Assembly: GCA_947172415.1 (NCBI GenBank)
Contig: OX359195.1
Coordinates: 7,743,001 to 7,807,000, forward strand
Source: Chondrosia reniformis
Taxonomy: Eukaryota > Porifera > Demospongiae > Chondrillida > Chondrillidae
DNA: 64,000 nt
Direction: 5' to 3'
Shown here one piece after another: positions 1 through 12,800 of the stretch. Each line of letters begins with the position of its first letter. Within the stretch, counting starts at the first letter, position 1. The position numbers were made by a program, and so were the translations under genes. The notes under the pieces were generated by a model, which worked only from the letters and a program-made list of their open reading frames with translations, ran no database searches and had not been told where the DNA came from.

Positions 1-103
1 CTCTTGTGGCTATAGCTAGTCATCCAAAATGTAAAAAAAATCATCTACATACATAAAGCTAAATGTATATATATTATAGGAAAATAAATTAAAGGCAATA
101 ATA

Positions 104-3100
104 TTAACAAGTTTGCAGACAGTTATTGTTAGTCGTATTGAAGAAGTCAGCCCAGGATGGGTAGGTGTTTAAATTAAAAATGGCCGAACCATAGGTGTTC
201 AAAGCAAAATTCACAACACCCACACTGAGTATGTTCATAAGGATTCCAAGAAGAACCTGTGTGAAGGGATGGAAGAGTGGAACATGCAACACATAATTGG
301 CTATGCTTCTGAACCAGAAATGATAACATCTAAATACTGTAACAAATGCATTGTACCTTACATTCTAAAAAGGCAGAAAATTAATGTATTTATAAAGGAA
401 TACTTATAGAAAAATACAAAAATGTCTTTTATCTATTATAATAAACTCTACGGCTTAAAAAACAGGATTGATAAAACAAGCACTTATATTCTCATATCTT
501 ACCATCTCGTGAGCTTTAAATAATCCATATGAATATGCAATGGCATTAGGGGGCGTGGCAACAGGAAGCATAAAGGCCAAAGAGGCGGAGACTGTAGCCG
601 GCAGCATCAGGTAGAGTGGATTAATGGAGAGAGTGACAGCCTATACAACAGATACACATTACGCAAGAGGGAGGAGTAGGCAAGTACCCATACATCAGCT
701 GGTGTAACACCAAACCACATTAAGAGGAATCAATGTAAAATGGTGTCTGACCAGTTGTGCCAAAATAGGTAGAAATAGGGTTGTTGTGGCAACATTGGAC
801 ATCACTTCCGTCACCAGGGAAACGGCACAACAAATAATGAAAGCCAGTGTCCCTGGAGGTACATTGCGTAATGTTTGCAAGCTGAAACTGATCCATTCAG
901 AAAGTCCGGAACACTAGACGACAAATTGCAGACGACAAGTTAAAAATGGTCTTTGCTCCAGTTAGTCAAAGAGACTACCTCAGCAGCCTTAGCCATGGCG
1001 AACCCTGACCCCAGCAACAGGACCACATTCCAGGGCAACTTGTGCTGCACAGTGTCCCAATCTAATAGTCTCTCTGACTCTCCAGAGACCATACAGGCTA
1101 CAAGGTCAGAAGAAATGTGTAAGGTTGAGTGGATATTGATCAACACTTCCTTCAGCTGAGAGCAATATTTAGTCAACTTACTCCTGGCTGAGAATCTACA
1201 CTCAGGTCTCCACCATTTTGAACACACCAGGCACGGCTTGGATGGCATTATGAAGAGTAGAAATACAATAAAGAAGGCAGTGGTGGCATCAGATACGTAA
1301 CTGGGTATAGTGAAATGAAGAGATTGCATCATACGAGGTACATGTTGTGCAACAATGAATACTGTACCTGGCGCCATCTTCATCCACAGGAAATAGGGCT
1401 CCCCAACCAGCCACAAACTTGGGCTCTCTTGTGAACCACAGCAGTGCAAGAATCACAAATATGACTAGCAAAAGCACTTCAGCATATCTGCAATTCACAC
1501 AGATTGAAGTTGTATACACATTTTAGTATACAAATAATTTTACTGTAAGATTAACAGGTTGTAGAGAATTGTATTGAGGGGTTAAATTACTGTGAAGGTC
1601 AAAGGTTATTTTATGTGTGAAATCACAAAATAAAATTTTCAATAATATCTTTATCAGTCCAAATGTATCAACTACACTTTAGCAGCACAATGTTACGGCC
1701 AGAATTACGTACATGTCAGCAATGAAGACATCTTTATCTTCCGATTATGCTTACCTGACAGGTCCCAGGCCTTTGTACTGCATCTTTAAGACAGCCTTCA
1801 TTTGCCTATTCTCAAGAGGAGATGTGGCCTGCCATCTTGTTTTGCTAATCTTCAGCTTAACAAACTTGAAACTATGTAAGTCACAAAATTATTTTACTTG
1901 TATCTACAGTACATGCCATAAAAATAATTGAGCACCTGTAATTTATCATATTTACCTGAATATCACATAGCTCATACTAAAATATGAACAATTAGAAATA
2001 TACAATTTATTCTATTCTCAGAAAGATTATACGTATGTACAAGTGTACGTATTAAAATGGCCTCTCAATTATATACTTTACAGTGAGGTCTGTCTCACCA
2101 GTCATCACAGAAGATAATAGCAAGATAGCTCCATGCTATGAAGAGGATTATGAGCACAGTCGGGAGACCAAATACAAACCACAAACCAAAGTTAATTTCT
2201 GTAGCTCCTGGAAATATACTATACACAAATATGGTTGAGGTACATGTAGGCTGGTCTGGCATACCCAGACCACTCATAATAGATACAGTATATAGTATAT
2301 CAATATAATCTGTATAATACAAAAATATGGCAGCAACTGTTGTAAGAAATATTCCTGGTATAAAATATAAGTACATAGACATGGAACAAATACGTAGGTC
2401 ATGTGAAGGTCATGTGACCTACATGTTCACCTTGCTACATCACCCCTCAGTACCAGGTTGGGACCTGTACCAGTTAATGTTGCAATACCTCCGATATTTG
2501 CAGCATATGCTGTTCCAATCATCAAGGCTTTGCCAAGCCGCAGGATAGACTTATCTGAGCTCCTCTCAAGTGAACTACCAGTCTCTCCTTCATCTCGTCT
2601 ACTAGAAGAAGCTGACTTGTCTCCTGAATGGAGAATCTTCTCACGTTCATTTTCATTTTGTATCAATACTTCTTCATCATCTGCTCCCCTCTTCTTCTTT
2701 TTAAAACTCACAGTAGGCACTCGTTTACTCTCTTCTCTAGTCAAACTGGAAAATTCTTTACTTTTAGACTCCTCTCTGAGTTCCTGTATGACTACTTGTG
2801 CAATGGGCAACATCATGGCAGATGTAGCTGTGTTGCTGAGCCACATGGACAGAAAGGCAGTGGTTGCCATGAAACCAAACAGAAGCCTAAACACAATACA
2901 GAAATCATATATTATTAGCCATACCTCCCCACTCAATCTCCCTCTCTTCAATCTCTTCTCTCCCTCTCCTATATTCCTCCCTTTTTGTCATTCTCTTCCT
3001 CATTCACTCACTCTCTCTCCCTATTCTTCTCTCTCTCTCCTTATTTCCCTCTCCTGCTATGGTTGCACACACAAGTATTCCTTTACAACCTAATCAAGAC

Positions 3101-3824
3101 CATTTACAGTACTCCAATGACCCACCACTTAGGTTTAGATCCAACCAGCATCAATACCCAAAGAGCTATCCTCTTATGCAAGTTCCATTTTTCTATTGTC
3201 ACGGCAACCATTAGCCCGCCCAAGAAGAGCATGTTGGTGTCCTTCAGGTAGGTGGCAGCCGCTTGCTTGGAAGTGAGGACCCCCAGGGCAGGAAAGAGGA
3301 CAAGAGGGAGGAGGGACGTCACCACAATAGGACAGACGCTAGTGATCCAATAAATGGCTATAATCAATATGGCATAGGCTGCCCTGGACTCCTACAAACA
3401 TTAACAAAGGGATCCTATATGTACGTATATACACATTGCTATGTGCATATAGAAATATTTTTGGCAATTTCCGGCACTGTTGTACAGATGGTACACCAAA
3501 TGTACCTGGTAGCTGACTTACACTGTTTTGCAAGGTAATCGGAAGCGGAAGGAGAAGGAGAGGAACTGAGACAACGACTAAAGGTCTCAGCCAGCTCTTA
3601 AACGACTTCCAGCAAGCGAGTATCCTTGAGCGAACTTCTAATGATTGCAAGTGCTCGTCCAAATTCGATAGTCCTTCTTCATTATTCATTCTTGGCAAAC
3701 TCGATTCTGATTCGAGCGAACAATTATCCGGTCCCGAAGGTTCAACTAATTCTTCGCTTTGCCTACTTCCTACATTGGAGGAAGGCACGGCAGTATTTAG
3801 CAACTCATCGTCGGAGCTCGCCAT
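104..3824 (-). CDS. SLC13: SLC13-family sodium/anion (dicarboxylate or sulfate) cotransporter, 10 exons
   Basis: Exons in transcript order: 3522-3824, 3126-3391, 2444-2886, 2099-2207, 1755-1871, 1368-1487, 979-1300, about 716-913, 503-640, 104-256. They join in frame to about 722 residues, longer than the usual 550-620, because of a long N-terminus and a Lys/Ser/Glu-rich loop in exon 3. Both family signature motifs are visible: SNTATSAMM (about residue 207) and SNVATTTLF (about residue 599), the paired sodium/substrate-binding hairpins of this fold. Also seen are the GTGPN stretch, a YVSDAT segment and [20 protein letters not shown] near the C-terminus. It should be a plasma-membrane protein of about 11-12 helices moving Na+ with citrate, succinate or sulfate; the substrate cannot be told from sequence. 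Exon 8's donor is ambiguous by one codon (716 or 719). The start ATG sits in an AAATGGC context. Confidence 0.92.
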
Positions 3825-4106
3825 TTAAAACTAAAAGGGAAATTCCCCTCTGCTGGCTGTTCGGGGTTTACGATTCTCGTGAGTCCAGACCTGCATGTCT
3901 ACTTGACCAAGATGGATACTCTGTGGTCGCTTTTCAAACTCTCTCTCAACGTAATAAATAAGGTCAAGTAGAAAGTTAAAATGAATATGGTGACACTAAA
4001 CCAATAAAAACTAGAATGGTCACGTGGAAGGAAAAGTGCAATATTAAAGGTGCTTGAATATCAAAATAAGTCCAAACAACGGAGCTCTGGTAAATGGAGG
4101 CGATAA
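3825..4106. other. Intergenic spacer between SLC13 start and BCLAF1-like stop
   Basis: Short non-coding stretch that must hold the SLC13 promoter (minus strand) and the 3' end of the neighbouring minus-strand gene. I see no TATA box or long ORF. Confidence 0.5.
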
Positions 4107-6808
4107 CTACACTTCCATTTCTTTAGAATCCTCCTGCAAACATTCACATGACAGAAACAGGCAATCAATGTACATTCTCAGCCGTAGACTATGTACGTAC
4201 GTATATGAGTAAGGAAATGTACGTATGTAAAACAGGTCCTCTTACCAAGGTATCTCTGTCCCATTTAGACACTGGGACATCCATGTCTTCTTGGACTGGC
4301 TTGGCACTAGGTAGACAATTGAAAAAAGGGGTAACATCTCAAATTTGAGAAAAAAATGAAATTATGTAATTTAAGCAAGTCGGCCACAATAAGATTAAAT
4401 TTTAAAGCATTACGATATGTAACTCAAGTCTTGGATGCATATACGTAGTATATATACATACGTACAAAGATGGAGTTACAGCAAAAAGTCACACTTTGTC
4501 CTAGACTTACTGTGATTCTGACTTTCCACGATCATCCACTGCAACCTCCTCTACAGTGTCATCTTCGCCCTTTTCCTCTGGCTTCTCTGGACTGTCCACA
4601 AACATGTCATGTGACCACCTGTTTGGACTGAATGAGGACTGAGGTCTGAAGTGGCCACGCCCTCTTGAGCGCAGCCCACCTCTACGGGAAATACCCCTAA
4701 TTGGACCATCTCTATTGTCATGCTACAGATAACAGGGAGGAAGTGGATTGGCAACCTGAATGATGTATGTATATATGAGCAGCTCCAACAGTAAGGATGT
4801 GACTAAAGGTACACCAACTGGGTTGAGCAAGATGTGCATATGATTAATTAAAATACTAAAGGTTTACAAACCTACGTACGTACCTCAAAGTAGTATCCTC
4901 CTGAGGGCACCGAGGATGGATCTGATTTGTCATAGCCTCTGTCCTCCTCAAAACCTCTTTGGTACTGGTAGCTTCTTCTGAAACCCCTTCCCCTTCCCCT
5001 CCCACGGCCCACTCTCCAATCATCCGGTAGCCGTCTTTCAAATCTCCTCTCCTCAAAGTTGTTTTCCATGCTTCTGTCACCCATTTCACCTTCCCTATTG
5101 TCATGAAGGAAGAATGAGCTGGAGTTCTCCTGCTGAGGCATGTGGTATCCTTGGTACTTCGGCCTGGTCCATCTAGATGTACGACCCATTCTATCTCCAT
5201 GGTAACCGTTACCATGGTTGTATCTTGTTGGAAAAGATCTTCTGTGATAATTGTCCATTTGTCTTTCTCTTCTCATCTCCTCTTCTATTGGTCTAATAAT
5301 TGGCTTCTCATCACTACCTCTCTCTGAAGTATCCATCCTTTCCTTACTGCCATGCCTCTCTTGTCTTTCCCTACTGCCACGCCTCTCTTGCCTTTCCCTA
5401 CTGCCACGCCTCTCTTGCCTTTCCCTACTGCCACGCCTCTCTTGCCTTTCCCTACTGCCACGCCTCTCTTGTCTTTCCCTACTGCCACGCCTCTCTTGCC
5501 TTTCCTTACTGCCACGCCTCTCTTGTCTTTCCCTACTGCCACGCCTCTCTTGCTTTTCCCTACTGCCACGCCTCTCTTGCCTTTCCCTACTGCCACGCCT
5601 CTCTTGTCTTTCCCTACTGCCACGCCTCTCTTGCCTTTCCTTACTGCCACGCCTCTCTTGCCTTTCCCTACTGCCACGCCTCTCTTGCCTTTCCCTACTG
5701 CCACGCCTCTCTTGCCTTTCCCTACTGCCACGCCTCTCTTGCCTTTCCCTACTGCCACGCCTCTCTTGTCTTTCCCTACTGCCACGCCTCTCTTGCCTTT
5801 CCCTACTGCCACGCCTCTCTTGCCTTTCCCTACTGCCACGCCTCTCTTGTCTTTCCCTACTGCCACGCCTCTCTTGTCTTTCCCTACTGCCACGCCTCTC
5901 TTGTCTTTCCTTACTGCCACGCCTCTCATGTCTTTCCTTACTGCCACGCCTCTCTTGTCTTTCCCTACTGCCACGCCTCTCTTGCCTTTCCCTACTGCCA
6001 CGCCTCTCTTGCTTTTCCCTACTGCCATGTCTCTCTTGCCTTTCCTTACTACCACACCTCTCTTGTCTTTCCCTACTGCCACGCCTCTCTTGCCTTTCTT
6101 TACTGCCACGCCTCTCTTGCCTTTCTTTACTGCCACGCCTCTCTTGCTTTTCTCTACTGCCACGCCTCTCTTGCCTTTCCCTACTGCCACGCCTCTCTTG
6201 TCTTTCCTTACTGCCACGCCTCTCTTGCCTTTCCCTACTGCCACGCCTCTCATATCTTTCCCTACTGCCACGCCTCTCCTTTGCCTTAGGTGTATCAACA
6301 CTTGAACTTCTGGTTCTTCTCAGTCTGTTTGGACTCCTACTGCGTGACCTGCCCCTCCCTCCTCTCTCTCTGGATCTTGATCTGTGTGACCTCCATGCTC
6401 TATCACTGTTGTATCTACAGAATGCACAACACGAGAGGGATAGTCCCCATTAACTCTATTTATCTGCATTAGTATGTACCCACTTAACAAAGTGTCTTGA
6501 GCCACAGCTAAAATGATTGGCTGAAAATGGTCTCATATTTTATACATTACCCCACTACTAACACGTCCACCTCCCACTTTGTCTAAACTGGCTATATACA
6601 GTCACATCACACCTTTATACACACATCTTCCTTGACAACGCTATTGCTACGTATATGCAATGTGTTGCATGCAGCTGCATAACTTGTGAAGGGGGACAAA
6701 GAGCAGAATGGATGAAACTGTAAGTATAAAGAATAACCTTGTTTCTCCGTATGTAAATCTCCTTCTGTCTCGCCTGATGGGCGACTTCCTAGTACGAACA
6801 AGATCCAT
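4107..6808 (-). CDS. BCLAF1/THRAP3-family RS-domain protein with expanded 9-residue repeats
   Basis: Five exons: 6738-6808, 4884-6414, 4511-4722, 4246-4306, 4107-4133; phases agree and give 633 residues. Residues 1-70 are Arg/Ser-rich (RSRSRER, RSRSRSP). Residues about 70-380 are about 35 copies of a 9-residue unit of the type GSRERQERR, encoded by a 27-bp minisatellite. The C-terminal part carries the module that marks BCLAF1 and THRAP3: an FFLHDNREGE motif (458-467) followed by GRGRGRGF (about 493), then a second copy, YYFEHDNRDG (531-540), followed by RSRGRGHF and PNRWSHDMF (about 567-575), and an acidic stretch. In animals these proteins are nuclear, bind spliced mRNPs and act in splicing, mRNA export and DNA-damage response. 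It diverges from SNRNP40 with 61 bp between start codons. Family call rests on the C-terminal motifs; RS content alone would fit many splicing factors. Confidence 0.75.
5340..6280 (-). repeat. 27-bp coding minisatellite (about 35 units) in the RS-protein exon
   Basis: Plus-strand unit is of the form CCACGCCTCTCTTGCCTTTC plus CCTACTG. The period is a multiple of 3, so frames on both strands stay open across most of the array and produce spurious long ORFs. The correct frame, set by splicing and the flanking homology, encodes Arg/Glu/Gln/Ser units. Most unit differences are single changes such as C/T in TTGCC versus TTGTC. Confidence 0.95.
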
Positions 6809-6869
6809 TTATTCTACTAGCGTGATTACGCGTGTCACCTCGTCGGCCATTTTAACAAGCGTGTTAAAA
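6809..6869. promoter_or_regulatory. 61-bp bidirectional promoter between the RS-protein gene and SNRNP40
   Basis: The minus-strand ATG at 6808 and the plus-strand ATG at 6870 are divergent and only 61 bp apart, so both 5' UTRs and the core promoter must fit here or overlap the coding starts. A perfect-arm palindrome, GGCCATTTTAAC then GTTAAAAATGGCC (6845-6875), overlaps the SNRNP40 start and contains YY1/TISU-like ATGGCC on both strands. No TATA box. Confidence 0.7.
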
Positions 6870-9800
6870 ATGGCCGCCTTCGGAGACCACACTGCGTTAA
6901 TCCCATCACAATCAAATAGTGCATTAGCAATCAGAAACAATGATACGGGAAAGCAACTTATGCAATCGGTAAGATTCAGCACTGTGATAAGGAGCTTCAC
7001 TTCGGAAATATAGGAATTACTAGTTTGAGTCTTATCACATAGCAACAGAACAAAAGTGTATTTAAGTACATTAGTTCGCCAGCTAGCTCCATACTAATAC
7101 TAATAGCATGCTATTCGATTGCTTAAAGGCTGTTTGTAGGTTAATTTAGCAATTTGATGTGTTCTACAGGATAGACCGAGAACTTCAGGACTCATGGCAC
7201 CTATTATGCAGCTGACAGGCCATCAGGTCAGTTGTGAGGGGTGTGCCTGCTGTGAGGGGTGTGCCTGCTGTGAGGGGTGTGCCTGCTGTGAGGGGTGTGC
7301 CTGCTGTGAGGGGTGTGCCTGCTGTGAGGGGTGTGCCTGCTGTGAGGGGTGTGCCTGCTGTGAGGGGTGTGCCTGCTGTGAGGGGTGTGCCTGCTGTGAG
7401 GGGGTGTGCCTGCTGTGAGGGGTGTGCCTGCTGTGAGGGGTGTGCCTGCTGTGAGGGGTGTGCCTGCTGTGAGGGGGTGTGCCTGCTGTGAGGGGAAGTG
7501 CCTGCTGTGAGGGGTGTGCCTGCTGTGAGGGGGTGTGCCTGCTGTGAGGGGTGTGCCTGCTGTGAGGGGTGTGCCTGCTGTGAGGGGTGTGCCTGCTGTG
7601 AGGGGTGTGCCTGCTGTGAGGGGTGTGCCTGCTGTGAGGGGTGTGCCTGCTGTGAGGGGGTGTGCCTGCTGTGAGGGGTGTGCCTGCTGTGAGGGGTGTG
7701 CCTGCTGTGAGGGGTGTGCCTGCTGTGAGGGGTGTGCCTGCTGTGAGGGGTGTGCCTGCTGTGAGGGGTGTGCCTGCTGTGAGGGGGTGTGCCTGCTGTG
7801 AGGGGGTGTGCCTGCTGTGAGGGGTGTGCCTGCTGTGAGGGGTGTGCCTGCTGTGAGGGGGTGTGCCTGCTGTGAGGGGTGTGCCTGCTGTGAGGGGGTG
7901 TGCCTGCTGTGAGGGGGTGTGCCTGCTGTGAGGGGGTGTGCCTGCTGTGAGGGGTGTGCCTGCTGTGAGGGGTGTGCCTGCTGTGAGGGGGTGTGCCTGC
8001 TGTGAGGGGGTGTGCCTGCTGTGAGGGGGTGTGCCTGCTGTGAGGGGGTGTGCCTGCTGTGTTACACCTCTTGTGTATGTAATATTAACAGCTTGTTATG
8101 CAATATAGGGTGAAATATATTCAGCACGCTTCCATCCGAATGGTGCTATGTTAGCATCTGCATCATTTGAAAGGAAGATTTGTAAGTTGCATTTGAATTC
8201 TGGTGAGCCTATTACATTGTAATGTGAGCCTATTACATTATAATAAGGTACTCTGAAATCCTTTGATTTGTTTACCATGGCAACAGTTCTCAGTATTTGA
8301 AAGTAAATGAATAATCTACAACACTATACGTATTCCTGTAGATATGGTTGTCATTAGTATGGAACTAAGTAAAGGATACTCCAGTGACTTGCACTTTAAT
8401 TATACGTACATATTTCTCTGTCTTGCGCAGATCTTTGGAATGTTTATGGTGAGTGTGAGAACTTTGCTGTTCTGACGGGTCATGCAGGTGCCATTTTGGA
8501 GATAGCGTTTTCAGCTGATGGAAGGTGAGGCTGTGAAATACTTTATCAGTCAGTCAGTATATATTCTATGGAAAATTACTGGAATACATTATGCCAAACC
8601 AGCCATAGGATCAAGGTCTAATCTTGGCTGGGGGACTGAAGGCTGGTTTGGCATAATATACTCCAGTGATTTTCCACCTAACCTTAGCACAGGTGTTGTG
8701 CAATACCTCCCCAGGTCAGTATTATATACTACTCTTATTTGCCACTTTGTTATACGTATATACTGTATGTAGTTTATTGTTTTCTGCCTCGACTGACAAA
8801 ACTGGTGGAATATGGGACTTGGACACCGGAGTACGAGTCAGAAAGCTAAAGGAACACACTTCATTTGTTAACAGCTGTGCTGCAACCAAGAAAGGTGCTC
8901 AATATGTAATCACAGGATCTGATGATGGAACTGTTAAAGTAAACCCATTAAAACGTACTTTGATATGTTAGCTAGGGATTAATTAGATTCATAACCGTCA
9001 CATGACTATACTGTTTGCTTTGTTGCTATGTCATTCTTGTGTCAAGATACATATCATATAAAAACTTATATGTTTTCGATATATTTACATAATATGTATG
9101 ATGTATTTGGTCACATGATAGTCACATGATTTTAGCCCCTTTTAGTTTTGGGATACAAGACACAAAGCTTCAGTGCAGACCTTTCAGAACACTTACCAGG
9201 TGAGGTGCCCTCCGGACTTCAGTTCATTGAGGAGATAATAAATAAAATATACAAGAAAGTGCAAAATAGCAAGCTCACACACTTTATTGACCATTTTCAA
9301 AGCTTTAGTACACTGTTGAGCATCCTAGGTCTATATATGGTAAATCAAGGTCTTTAGATATACTATGATATGATTTCTATGACTTCAGGTGACCTCGGTA
9401 GCTTTCTGTGACAACACTCAACAAATCACTTCTGGTGGCCTGGACAATGATATAAAGATTTGGGATTTGAGGAAGAATGAGTTGTTGGGAATGCTAAATG
9501 GCCACACGGACACAGTCACAGGTCTAGCTGTCAGTGTTGATAATAGTTACCTCCTATCAAATGGAATGGACCATACCGGTCAGTCAGTCACACATCTCTT
9601 GGTAGCTATAGAATGTTTCCCTATATGCTTTCACTCTGCCCCTCCCTTCTATCACTCTGCCCCTCCCTTCTATCACTCTGCCCCTCCCCTTCTATCACTC
9701 TGCCCCTCCCTTCTATCACTCTGCCCCTCCCTTCTATCACTCTGCCCCTCCCTTCTATCACTCTGCCCCTCCCTTCTATCACTCTGCCCCTCCCCTTCTA

Positions 9801-12800
9801 TCACTCTGCCCCTCCCCTTCTATCACTCTGCCCCTCCCCTTCTATCACTCTGCCCCTCCCTTCTATCACTCTGCCCCTCCCTTCTATCACTCTGCCCCTC
9901 CCCTTCTATCACTCTGCCCCTCCCTTCTATCACTCTGCCCCTCCCTTCTATCACTCTGCCCCTCCCCTTCTATCACTCTGCCCCTCCCCTTCTATCACTC
10001 TGCCCCTCCCTTCTATCACTCTGCCCCTCCCTCCTACCACTCTGCCCCTCCCCTCCTACCACTCTGCCCCTCCCCTCCAACCACTCTGCCCCTCCCTCCT
10101 ACCACTCTGCCCCTCCCCTCCAACCACTCTGCCCCTCCCTCCTACCACTCTCCCCCTCCCTTCTAACCGCTCTGCCCCTCCCTTCTAACCGCTCTGCCCC
10201 TCCCTTCTAACTGCTCTGCCCCTCCCTTCTATCACTCTGCCCCTCCCTTCTAACTGCTCTGCCCCTCCCTTCTAACCGCTCTGCCCCTCCCTTCTAACTG
10301 CTCTGCCCCTCCCTTCTAACCGCTCTGCCCCTCCCTTCTAACTGCTCTGCCCCTCCCTTCTAACTGCTCTGCCCCTCCCTTCTAACCGCTCTGCCCCTCC
10401 CTTCTAACCGCTCTGCCCCTCCCTTCTAACCGCTCTGCCCCTCCCTTCTAACCGCTCTGCCCCTCCCTTCTAACCGCTCTGCCCCTCCCTTCTAACCGCT
10501 CTGCCCCTCCCCTTCTAACTGCTCTGCCCCTCCCCTCTTCTAGCAATCCATCCCTCCCCTTCTAACCGCTCTGCCCCTCCCCTCTTCCAGCAATCCATCC
10601 CCCCCTTCTAACTGCTCTGCCCCTCCCTTCTAGCAATTCATCCCTCCCCTTCTATCACTCTGCCCCTCCCTTCTAGCAATCCATCCCTCCCCTTCTATCC
10701 TTTAGTTCGTATTTGGGACATCAGGCCTTTTGCTCCTCAAGATAGGCAACTGAAGGTACTACAGGGACACCAGCACAGTTTTGAAAAGGTAACCATAGCA
10801 ACAATAACACCTTTAGGGTTTATGGAAAATCTTATTTATTGTCTCTAATATTCTCATGTACAACACATTTGTAGTCATCAATTGACTACATTTCATGTTA
10901 TGTAAATAGATTTGTAGTCTGCTAAACCATAGTCAGGCACACACTTACATAACCTGCCTGCACAAAGTGTTTCAAAACTTGTGGTTGGATGGTACTTAGT
11001 GTATTGTAATCCAAATTAAAGGCTGCAGCCTTAAGTATGTAATGTATATACGTAAGCTATTCAAATATACAAGCACTCCTGAAGTACATATACGTATATG
11101 TAGATATGATATACTGCCTATATTTCAATGTTATTTACATTCAGAAAGTATTTTAAAAAATATTATTTTAAAATAGTGAATGTGTCAGTTTTAGGAGCTA
11201 TATCCAGTTGCACTGACCAATCAAATGCAGTATTGCCTTGAATAATGTGTTTTGAACTAACTTAAGTCAACTACAGCAACTGAGATAAGATAAAGATATC
11301 AATTCAGAGGAGCTTTTGTGAGGGCGTGAGATGGGCGAGTGCTGACCAAAATTGTTAATACTTTTGTCCAACCTAGTTATTTTATATTTGTTTTATTAAA
11401 TGCGGTTTAATGTTACTGTTGTTTGTTTATTTATTTAGTACAATTACACCCCCAGAAGTTACTTAGGTTGGTCACATGCAGTCAACTGATGAGGTAGAGC
11501 AGTTGTTGAACTGTGTTTACATTATTTAGCTAGAAGCTTCTATTAAGAACCAAAATCTAAGGTATTTTATGCGCTTAACTGTTTTTAGCAAGTTAGCTAC
11601 GAAGAACAACATATAAATCACAAGATTTGTACATCATCAGTGCTGCTAGACTCATTCCAGTAATCGCATTATTATACCTTGCTTTAATGTACATTCCATT
11701 CTATAGCTTCTTTAGAAACTTAACTCCTAAGTGTTAATGGTTTGTATTATGTAATAATATCATCAAAGACTTTTAAATCCTCCATTTAACCATTAAAAAT
11801 TAATTACCTGTCTAGTGCTAAATTCCTTCTTTTAAGTGTTTTGTTTGCAACTAAAGAGTTGTGGTTTCTGTAATCAATCGCTAAAAGGTTTAACACCTTA
11901 AATTTGTAGCTCTACAACAGTAACAGCTGCAACCTTTTAAGTTGGTAGTGTAAATGAATACTTTTCATGTAAGATAAAACAGATGGTTCATTTTACTCAA
12001 AGCGTGTTAGATTTATTTACCACTTAATTTACTTTGTGTTGCTCAGAGACATTGATACACTTATCCATCCAATAACCACTAACTGATGTCATTTTCTTAA
12101 TGAGTTGGGTGGGAGCATCATGTTATGGGAAGCAATATGAATATTAAGCTAACTTCTTTGGCAGATCCTGTTCTCTCAAGTTCTAGTAAATTAGCAACTA
12201 TTTTATCTTTTGAAAGGATCTCATCTTTCGACTTTTTAAATGTCTAAAGATGCAGTTTTGTTGTCCCACTTGATTGTCAGACATTTCAACCCTGAGGCTC
12301 TCCTTCAGTGACTGATGTTAGTCTGCAGGTGTATACTTTTATAGGCATTGGTTCCCTACTGTGTTGTAGGACATCCCACCTCTAGTGTGATGGAGAACTG
12401 TAGATGGTATATCATGTATGTTTATTCTCTGACTCGAGACCCGCCTGTCTGTACTCTCTTTGGTTCTGTTATATTATTTGATATATATATGTAGTCTATT
12501 GTAACTTGTACTGTATATATATATATATATGTAGGTAGGTAGGTATGGAGTTGTAGTTGGTGTGCGTACTACTATATCAAGTAGCTTGAAGTCTTATATT
12601 CAAAATATTTTAGACTTGAAATAGATTTAGTGCTATTTACTGATATTAATTGTACATTTTATAGCATATTTATCTCTTTGGGGTTGTATTGTGAAGTAAA
12701 GTCTCGCAGTTGTACAGAATATTAAGTATTGAACACCACAAACTCTTACTAATTTTCTATATGCCACCACTTTAGGAATACTTGCCTGTATTAAACCGCT

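Noticed and set aside
5251..6453. Long plus-strand and minus-strand ORFs through the 27-bp array (up to 400 codons)
   Set aside because: They are a by-product of a period divisible by three. Only the minus frame encoding GSRERQERR is continuous with spliced flanking exons that match a known family.
7194..7801. Cys/Glu/Gly-rich and Arg-Gly-Val repeat ORFs
   Set aside because: They lie inside SNRNP40 intron 2, change frame whenever a unit has the extra G, and have no independent coding evidence.
7229..8061. CRISPR array
   Set aside because: Units are directly adjacent with no unique spacers, and the genome is eukaryotic. The same holds for the arrays at 9.6 and 15.7 kb.
9389..10210. 273-codon ORF continuing SNRNP40 exon 7 into the pyrimidine repeats
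   Set aside because: A GTCAGT donor at 9579 and a matching acceptor at 10705 restore the WD40 sequence (RIWDIRPFAP), so the repeat part is intron.
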